Below are positions 58,013-64,000 of a DNA stretch of 64,000 nt, one piece after another; the first letter of the stretch is position 1; each line of letters begins with the position of its first letter. The notes beneath the pieces are model-generated. The model did not search any database and had not been told where the DNA came from. It worked only from the letters and a program-made list of their open reading frames with translations. Origin of the DNA: Acholeplasma oculi (GTDB taxonomy: Bacteria > Bacillota_I > Bacilli_A > Acholeplasmatales > Acholeplasmataceae); the NCBI RefSeq assembly GCF_900166985.1, contig NZ_FUZK01000004.1, positions 44,536-108,535 of the forward strand. The letters are read 5' to 3'. Both the position numbers and the translations under genes were made by a program.

Positions 58013-60616
58013 ATGAGTGATCAAAAAGATAAATTATACGATAAGATTAAAGAAATAAACATCGCATCAGAAATGAAAACATCCTTCTTAAACTATGCAA
58101 TGAGCGTTATTGTATCTCGTGCGCTTCCAAATGCTAAAGATGGATTAAAACCAGTTCAAAGACGTATTTTATATGCAATGCATGAAAATAACATGTATGC
58201 AAATACTGCACATAAAAAATCAGCTAGAATCGTTGGGGACGTTATGGGGAAATATCACCCACATGGTGACTCATCAATCTATGATGCGATGGTTCGTATG
58301 GCACAACCATTTAGCTATAGAAAAACACTAGTTGATGGACACGGTAACTTTGGTTCTGTAGACGGAGACGGCGCAGCTGCAATGCGTTATACAGAAGCAA
58401 GATTATCAAAAATTGCAGGAGAAATGGTTCGTGATTTAGATAAGAATACAGTTCCATTTGTTGACAACTATGATGCATCCGAAAAAGAACCTGCAGTTTT
58501 ACCTTCTAGATACCCAAACCTATTGGTTAATGGTTCTACAGGGATTGCTGTTGGTATGGCAACAAACATTCCACCACATAATTTAGGTGAAGTTATTGAC
58601 GGGTTATTTGCATATATCGATAATCCAGATATTTCAGTACTTGAATTAATGCAATACATCAAAGGACCTGACTTTCCAACAGGGGGTCAAATCCTTGGAA
58701 TTAATGGTTTAAGACAAGCATATGAAACCGGTAAAGGAATAATTGCTGTTCGTGCAAAACATGAATTTGTTGAAACTAAAAACAGAACGGAATTGATCAT
58801 TACTGAAATTCCATACATGGTCAATAAAACAACACTGATTGAAAGAATTGCAGAAGTTGTTAAAAATAAGATTATTGAAGGTATTTCAGATTTAAGAGAT
58901 GAATCCTCTCGTAAGGGTATGAGAATTGTGATTGAGCTTAAAAAAGACGTCAATCCAATGGTTACTTTGAATAATTTATACAAACATACACAACTTCAAA
59001 CATCCTTTGGGATTAACATGATTGCTTTAGTGGATGGACAACCAAAGCTTTTAAGTATTAAAGATGCTTTAATTCATTATCTTGCACACCAAGTGGATAT
59101 TATTACAAGAAGAACAGAATTTGACTTAGAAAAAGCTGAAGCTAGAATGCACATCTTAGATGCCTTAGTGAAGGCATTATCAGATGTTGATAGAGTCATT
59201 CAAATCATTCGTGATGCGAAAACTCCAGATGTTGCAAGACAAGGTTTAATTGATACATATGCATTCACAGATATTCAAGCAAGATCCATTCTCACGATGC
59301 AACTCCAACGTTTAACATCACTCGAAATTGATAAGATTTATGATGAAACGAATGCATTAAAATTAAAGATTAGTGAGTATAAAGATATTCTTGCTAATGA
59401 AGATTTAAAAATCGAAATTATTAAGAATGAATTATTAGAAATCAAACAAAAATATGATGATCCGCGTCAATCAGAGATTAATCTTTATGAAGATTTAGAT
59501 ATTGATAATGAAGATTTAATCCCAGTTGAAGATATTGTTGTAACAGTTACAAATAACGGCTATATTAAACGCATGAATGTTGATGAATATAAACTTCAAA
59601 ACAGAGGCGGCGTTGGTATGTCTGGTGTGAAGTTACATGAAGATGATTATGTGGAACACATCTTAATGACAAGTACACATGACTTCCACTTATTCTTTAC
59701 GAATAAAGGCCGTGTATTTAAATTAAAAGGTTATAAATTACCAAGTGGAAGCAGACAATCTAAAGGTGTTCCAATTGTAAACTTCCTAACCTTCCAACCA
59801 GGTGAAAAACTAGCAAGCTTTACATCGATTAGAAACTTTGATGAAGAGAATCATTATTTATTCTTTGTTACTAAGAACGGTATTGTTAAGCGTACACATA
59901 TTTCTAATTATCAAAACATTAGACAAAACGGTATTATTGCTTTAAACCTTAAAGAGGATGATGAGTTATTGGTTGTTAAATCAACAGATGGTAACAAGCA
60001 TATTTTACTTGGAGCATCTAATGGTAAAGCAATCCATTTCCATGAAGAAGATGTAAGAGAAATCGGACGTACAGCAACAGGTGTTCGTGGAATGAGTTTA
60101 GATAATAACGATAAGATTGTTGGATTCGCAGTTATTGATGCAATCGAAGATGACATCTTAATTATCACTGAAAAGGGCTATGGTAAGCGAACTTCAATTC
60201 AAGAATACCGTCTACAAAATAGAGGTGGTAAAGGTGTTAAAACACTGAATGTAACTGAGAAAAACGGTAAACTCTCCACCCTTAGAAAAGTTACAAATGA
60301 TGAAGATTTAATTGTTGTAAGTGATAAAGGTATTACAATTCGTATGCCAATTAATCAAATCTCACAAACCAAACGTGCAACACAAGGTGTCAGAATTATT
60401 TCACTTAAAGGTGATCAAAAGGTTGCAACCATTGCAATTGTTCCACACCAAGAAGAAATAAAAGAAGAAATTGAGTCTGCTCATATTACGCAAGAACAAA
60501 TGGCACTTAATCCTCAAAAGCCTCAAGTTCAAGTGGTTGAACTAGAAGCCCTAGCATCAGATAATGAAACAGATACAGATGAAACGCTAGAACAAATCAA
60601 ACTCGATTTAGAATAA
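58013..60616 (+). CDS. gyrA: DNA gyrase subunit A
   Basis: GyrA cleaves and rejoins the DNA strand with a Tyr in [10 protein letters not shown] (about residue 123). The quinolone-resistance region reads [19 protein letters not shown]. The C-terminal beta-pinwheel contains the GyrA box-like QNRGGKGV. The last 60 residues are acidic. At 867 residues it is typical, and it follows gyrB by 14 bases. Confidence 0.97.
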   Translation: MSDQKDKLYDKIKEINIASEMKTSFLNYAMSVIVSRALPNAKDGLKPVQRRILYAMHENNMYANTAHKKSARIVGDVMGKYHPHGDSSIYDAMVRMAQPFSYRKTLVDGHGNFGSVDGDGAAAMRYTEARLSKIAGEMVRDLDKNTVPFVDNYDASEKEPAVLPSRYPNLLVNGSTGIAVGMATNIPPHNLGEVIDGLFAYIDNPDISVLELMQYIKGPDFPTGGQILGINGLRQAYETGKGIIAVRAKHEFVETKNRTELIITEIPYMVNKTTLIERIAEVVKNKIIEGISDLRDESSRKGMRIVIELKKDVNPMVTLNNLYKHTQLQTSFGINMIALVDGQPKLLSIKDALIHYLAHQVDIITRRTEFDLEKAEARMHILDALVKALSDVDRVIQIIRDAKTPDVARQGLIDTYAFTDIQARSILTMQLQRLTSLEIDKIYDETNALKLKISEYKDILANEDLKIEIIKNELLEIKQKYDDPRQSEINLYEDLDIDNEDLIPVEDIVVTVTNNGYIKRMNVDEYKLQNRGGVGMSGVKLHEDDYVEHILMTSTHDFHLFFTNKGRVFKLKGYKLPSGSRQSKGVPIVNFLTFQPGEKLASFTSIRNFDEENHYLFFVTKNGIVKRTHISNYQNIRQNGIIALNLKEDDELLVVKSTDGNKHILLGASNGKAIHFHEEDVREIGRTATGVRGMSLDNNDKIVGFAVIDAIEDDILIITEKGYGKRTSIQEYRLQNRGGKGVKTLNVTEKNGKLSTLRKVTNDEDLIVVSDKGITIRMPINQISQTKRATQGVRIISLKGDQKVATIAIVPHQEEIKEEIESAHITQEQMALNPQKPQVQVVELEALASDNETDTDETLEQIKLDLE

Positions 60617-60628
60617 TATTTAAACCAC

Positions 60629-60668
60629 AAAAGACATATAAGCATAGAAACACTTATATGTCTTTTTT
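60629..60668 (+). terminator. Terminator of gyrA
   Basis: AAAAGACATATAAG and CTTATATGTCTTTT form a perfect 14-base stem with a 10-base loop and T-run. Confidence 0.9.
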
Positions 60669-60702
60669 CATCAATCAGCAAATTTCTTGTTATAATTAAA
60701 TT

Positions 60703-61758
60703 ATGAAAAAATATAATGTAGGAATTATTGGTATTGGCCAAATTGCATATGTACATATTGAGGCTTTAAAGGAACTTTATAACGTTTCTATTGTTTCTCT
60801 TTGTAGTCGCTCAAATGTTGAGGAAAAAGCCTTAAAATTGGGTATATCAAAGTATACAAATGATTATAAAGAGATGATTGATCACCATGGAGTCGATGCT
60901 GTACATATTTGTACCCCAAACGATACCCATTTAGAAATTGCAAGATACGCCATGGAAAGAGGAGTCCATGTCATCTTAGAAAAACCAATGACTAAAGATT
61001 TTAAAGAAGCATATGAACTTTACCAATTAAGTTTAAAATATAAAGTGATTTGTAAAATACACTTTCATAATCGATTTTACCCAATACACCAATATGTTAA
61101 AGCACATATGGATTCCATTGGAGATATCTTCTTAATTTCCGGTAGATATGTTCAAGACTGGATGGGAGACCCTAATAAAACCAATTGGAGAGCTAATCAA
61201 AAATCGAGTGGTTTAACTAGAGCAATCAGTGATATTGGAACGCACTTCTTCGACTTAATTGAGTTTGTTACAAACCATCAAGTTGTTTCTGTTTTAGCAT
61301 CATTTAAAAGAGTTTACGATGAAAGAGCAGGGGAAGCAATTGACACAGAAGATTTAGGTGTTGTTCTCTTTAAAACAGATAAAGGCGCGATTGGTTCTTG
61401 TATCATTTCTCAAGTCTCAATTGGTCATGGAAATCAACTAGACTATGAAATAAATGGAAAAAAAGGTACGATCATTCATGATTGCAAAAGTATTTTTGAA
61501 GCATCAATTTCTAAGTTAAATCAAGAAAAAGAAAGTATCAAAGTGGATTCAATTAAACAATTAAAAAATGAACCTCCATTTAAAGTTTTAGGTTTTAAGG
61601 ATGCATTTAGAGAAGCATTTAGAACGTTTTATCATGAAATAGAAACGAATGAACCTAATGATTATGCAACATTTAAAGAAGGCCTTCATTCCATGCGTAT
61701 AGTAGATGCTATTTATCAATCAAGTATAAAAGAAAGTTGGATAAATATAAATGATTAA
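60703..61758 (+). CDS. Gfo/Idh/MocA-family oxidoreductase
   Basis: The 351-residue NAD(P)-dependent dehydrogenase has the N-terminal Rossmann motif VGIIGIGQIAYVHIEAL and the family HICTPNDTHLEIARYAMERGVHVILEKPMT block (catalytic Lys in EKP). The C-terminal alpha/beta domain contains SDIGTHFFDLIEF, where the His is usually catalytic. Substrates are sugars or inositol derivatives; the specific one is not decidable. It overlaps the next gene by eight bases. Confidence 0.9.
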   Translation: MKKYNVGIIGIGQIAYVHIEALKELYNVSIVSLCSRSNVEEKALKLGISKYTNDYKEMIDHHGVDAVHICTPNDTHLEIARYAMERGVHVILEKPMTKDFKEAYELYQLSLKYKVICKIHFHNRFYPIHQYVKAHMDSIGDIFLISGRYVQDWMGDPNKTNWRANQKSSGLTRAISDIGTHFFDLIEFVTNHQVVSVLASFKRVYDERAGEAIDTEDLGVVLFKTDKGAIGSCIISQVSIGHGNQLDYEINGKKGTIIHDCKSIFEASISKLNQEKESIKVDSIKQLKNEPPFKVLGFKDAFREAFRTFYHEIETNEPNDYATFKEGLHSMRIVDAIYQSSIKESWININD

Positions 61759-62197
61759 GAGTCAATTATTAGAATTAAAATTAAAATCAAGATTTAGATA
61801 TACATTACTGATTGGATTGGCGGGGCTTGTTATTAGCACGTTTTATTTGATTGATATTTTAGTGAACGAAGCAGACCCATCCATGGTCATATTTAATTAT
61901 ATATTGATGTTTTTAACAGCAATTTTTGGTCTCCTCATGCTTTATTTTAGTTTAGAATGCGTGATGGATTTAAACGAGTTAAAAAAAGGTAAAAGTCCAG
62001 TCGTTACGGTTAAATTTATATCATTTGGTAAAAAGTATGTGAATTCAAAGACTCAAGAAGTGACCTATTCTAATCAAGTATTTTTAAATACTGAAAGTAA
62101 TCAAGAATTGGTTTTAGTGGTTGGTTCTATAGAACCTCAACGTGTATATAAAGTAATGTATGGTACAAAAACTAAAATTGGAATTGCATTATCCTAA
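61751..62197 (+). CDS. Hypothetical two-helix membrane protein
   Basis: The 148-residue protein has two transmembrane helices (about 17-35 and 46-68) and a C-terminal domain of about 75 residues with beta-strand character (VVTVKFISFGKKYVNSK, QVFLNTESNQELVLVVG). No family is recognised. It is translationally coupled to the oxidoreductase gene. The topology resembles DUF-type membrane sensors, but no motif supports a function. Confidence 0.65.
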   Translation: MIKSQLLELKLKSRFRYTLLIGLAGLVISTFYLIDILVNEADPSMVIFNYILMFLTAIFGLLMLYFSLECVMDLNELKKGKSPVVTVKFISFGKKYVNSKTQEVTYSNQVFLNTESNQELVLVVGSIEPQRVYKVMYGTKTKIGIALS

Positions 62198-62241
62198 AGC
62201 AATTTCTATATCATATCCTTTTTAACAACATCATCAAGAAG

Positions 62242-62264
62242 TCCCCTTCCTCTATAGGTGGGGA
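62242..62264 (+). repeat. Left-end imperfect hairpin of the IS200/IS605 element
   Basis: TCCCC and GGGGA form the outer stem and CCT / AGG the inner stem, with small internal mismatches. TnpA of this family recognises such subterminal hairpins. Confidence 0.65.
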
Positions 62265-62356
62265 ATGAATTGATTTTTTATAGTGTTTTATGATGAAATT
62301 CATGGTATAATATATTAAATAAACCATTCAGTATAAAAGTTAAGGGGCGCTCTAAT

Positions 62357-62782
62357 ATGAAGAATTTCGATAACAATAACCATTCAGTATTCAAATTAAA
62401 CTTTCACCTTATTTTGGTTATAAATTATCGAAGAGAAGTCCTTGATGAGAAGATATCGAATCGACTTAAAGAAATTTATATAAATATAGCAAAGACATAT
62501 AACATCTCCTTACAAACTTGGAATCATGATGTGGACCATGTTCACATACTTTTTACGGCACACCCTAATAGTGAGATTTCAAAATTTATTAATGCCTATA
62601 AATCAGCATCTTCAAGGTTAATTAAAAAGGAATTTCCAAGTATTAAGAAATTTTTATGGAAAGAAGCTTTTTGGAGTAAAAGTTTTTTATTACTAACAAC
62701 TGGTGGTGCACCTACTGAAGTTTTAAAACAGTACATTGAAACGCAGGGGGAAGACTGTGAAAAAAATGCATATAGCATATAA
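62357..62782 (+). CDS. tnpA: IS200-type Y1 transposase TnpA
   Basis: The 141-residue HUH-superfamily transposase has the metal-binding pair HVH at residues 61-63 (DHVHILF) and the nucleophile Tyr126 in LKQYIETQ. It opens with SVFKLNFHLILVINYRRE. All catalytic residues are present and the frame is intact, so it is potentially active. The ribosome site AAGGGG lies upstream. Confidence 0.93.
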   Translation: MKNFDNNNHSVFKLNFHLILVINYRREVLDEKISNRLKEIYINIAKTYNISLQTWNHDVDHVHILFTAHPNSEISKFINAYKSASSRLIKKEFPSIKKFLWKEAFWSKSFLLLTTGGAPTEVLKQYIETQGEDCEKNAYSI

Positions 62783-63887
62783 ATTTAGGATATATCCAAA
62801 CCCTGAACAACAAATCTTAATAACTAAAACACTAGGTGCTTGTCGTTTTATTTGGAATCAGATGTTATCAGATAAAATCGCTCACTATGAATCAACTAAA
62901 GAGATGTTATATAATACGCCAGCTCGTTATAAAGAGGCTTTTAGTTTCTTAAATGAAGTGGACTCATTGGCACTAGCTAATCGTCAACTTCATCTAGAAC
63001 GTGCATTCAAGTCCTTCTTTTCAAAACAAACCAGTTTTCCTAACTTTCAAGCAAGAAAGAAAGATTATGGTTATACTACAAATATAGTGAATGGAAATAT
63101 CAAAGTTTTAGATGGATTTATAAAATTACCTAAACTAGGCTTAGTTAAGTTAAAGAAACATCGACACATACCAGAAGACTATAAACTACGATCAGTGACG
63201 GTATCTAAAAGTAAAACAGGTAAATATTACATTTCAATCTTATTGGATTATGAAACAGTCATATCACCATGTGAAGTAAAAACTACTATAGGTCTTGATT
63301 TTGATATGACAAACTTTTATGTAGACAGTGAAGGTAATCGATATGCTTATCCGGAAAGTATCTTGTTGGACCAACAAAAACTTAGAAGGCTTCAGTCAAG
63401 CCTATCTAGAAGATACCAACCGAATAAGAAACAAAAAGATCAAAGTAAGAACTATTTTAAACAACAACATAAAGTAGCAATACTTCATGAGCGTATAACA
63501 AACAAACGTCTAGATTTTTTACATAAACTATCAGATTCGATAGCCAAGACATCAGATAGTGTAAGTATAGAAACGCTAGACCTTAAGCAGATGGCAACCA
63601 GTAACAAACATTACGCTAAACAGATTTCAAGATTTGGTTGGTATAAATTTATCACCTTACTTGAATACAAGTTAAACAGATTAGGTAAAACACTAGTTAA
63701 AATAGATAAGTGGTATCCATCGAGTAAAATGTGTAGTAGATGTGGTCACTTAAAAACAGAGTTAAAACTAAGTGAACGTATATATAGTTGTGAGCATTGT
63801 AGACAAAATATGGACCGAGACTATAATGCAGCAGTCAATATAAGAAATAAGGGTTTAGAACTACTTAAAGTTGAAAACTTAGCATAA
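62757..63887 (+). CDS. tnpB: TnpB RNA-guided nuclease (IS605 OrfB)
   Basis: TnpB is an RNA-guided DNA endonuclease related to Cas12. GTG 62757 is taken as start because AGGGGGAAG is four bases upstream; ATG 62766 is an alternative. The 376-residue protein has the WED-like opening (KFRIYPNPEQQ), RuvC-I IGLDFDMTN (Asp near residue 181), RuvC-II VSIETLDL (Glu near 272), a zinc finger CSRC...CEHC, and RuvC-III DRDYNAA. All motifs are intact. It overlaps tnpA by 26 bases. Confidence 0.93.
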   Translation: MKKMHIAYKFRIYPNPEQQILITKTLGACRFIWNQMLSDKIAHYESTKEMLYNTPARYKEAFSFLNEVDSLALANRQLHLERAFKSFFSKQTSFPNFQARKKDYGYTTNIVNGNIKVLDGFIKLPKLGLVKLKKHRHIPEDYKLRSVTVSKSKTGKYYISILLDYETVISPCEVKTTIGLDFDMTNFYVDSEGNRYAYPESILLDQQKLRRLQSSLSRRYQPNKKQKDQSKNYFKQQHKVAILHERITNKRLDFLHKLSDSIAKTSDSVSIETLDLKQMATSNKHYAKQISRFGWYKFITLLEYKLNRLGKTLVKIDKWYPSSKMCSRCGHLKTELKLSERIYSCEHCRQNMDRDYNAAVNIRNKGLELLKVENLA

Positions 63888-64000
63888 GTTATTAGAACCG
63901 TAGGAACTACGGGGATAGCCTACTGAGACACTAAAGAATACTTTAGTTTGGGTAGGAAGCCCCCACTTCAACATAAAATGTTAAGTGGTGGGTAGTTCAC
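63888..64000 (+). ncRNA. Candidate omega RNA scaffold at the TnpB right end
   Basis: After the tnpB stop come two stems: ACTAAAG / CTTTAGT at 63930-63947 and CCCCACTT / AAGTGG at about 63961-63988, with a final GGGTAGTTCAC. In active IS200/IS605 elements the guide RNA runs over this region and continues into flanking DNA. The guide would lie beyond base 64000, so it cannot be read. Confidence 0.6.

Larger units (their letters stand above)
62235..64000 (+). mobile_element. IS200/IS605-family insertion sequence with tnpA and tnpB
   Basis: The element has a left-end hairpin at 62242-62264, an intact Y1 transposase gene, an overlapping tnpB, and a right end of paired hairpins ending in TTCAC at the last base of the window. 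Such elements move as single strands without inverted terminal repeats. The left boundary is approximate (about 62225-62241); the exact cleavage site was not determined. Confidence 0.85.

Overview
This is a low-GC, gene-dense chromosomal window from a mollicute that reads the standard genetic code, most likely an Acholeplasma or close relative (Acholeplasmataceae). UGA is used as a stop codon (mfd, dnaA and the class I/II aminotransferase end in TGA) and Trp is TGG, which argues against Mycoplasma or Spiroplasma. No peptidoglycan or sporulation structural genes are seen. The acetate-pathway phosphotransacylase is of the PduL type, and there are many lipoproteins. Genus-level placement is inferred from gene content, not from a database search.

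The window spans the replication origin. oriC lies at about 51.18-51.52 kb, with TTATCCACA DnaA boxes between rpmH and dnaA. With one exception (the HIT gene), everything left of a small peptide gene at 0.4 kb through to oriC is on the minus strand, and everything right of oriC is on the plus strand. Genes therefore run away from the origin on both arms. The right arm is dnaA-dnaN-(DUF1801-like)-yaaA-recF-gyrB-gyrA, then an oxidoreductase, a small membrane protein and a complete IS200/IS605 element (tnpA, tnpB and a guide-RNA-type right end) that runs to the last base of the window.

The left arm, read away from oriC, holds: rpmH-rnpA-yidC-jag; a lipoprotein, a YiiX-like hydrolase and rmuC; T-box-controlled asnS; a UgpC/MalK-type ABC importer operon (ATPase with a large coiled insert, two permeases, a binding lipoprotein, a giant Ig/OB-fold lipoprotein); a membrane protein plus a lipoprotein with lamin-tail and staphylococcal-nuclease-like domains; two DHH phosphoesterases; mgtC-like; mnmE; dnaX-ybaB-recR; rpoE-pyrG-fba; a TetR/ABC exporter pair; T-box-controlled serS; a two-component system; pduL; an HD hydrolase-rnmV-ksgA; spoVG; prs-pth-mfd-F420 ligase-like; purA-aminotransferase-acetyltransferase; and small unknown membrane proteins and lipoproteins. 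Much of the order (rpmH-rnpA-yidC-jag, dnaX-ybaB-recR, rpoE-pyrG-fba, rnmV-ksgA-spoVG-prs-pth-mfd) matches the Firmicutes core layout.

Regulatory RNA is well represented: two T-box leaders with nearly identical terminator stems; a pyrG leader with the GGGC start and terminator expected for CTP-sensing reiterative transcription; an attenuator-like terminator inside the ABC-importer leader; and a structured leader in front of a 23-residue Lys/Ala/Pro peptide. The most system-like locus is the 33-43.5 kb cluster, where an ABC importer sits beside nuclease-like and OB-fold surface lipoproteins. I interpret it as a candidate surface nucleic-acid scavenging and uptake module.
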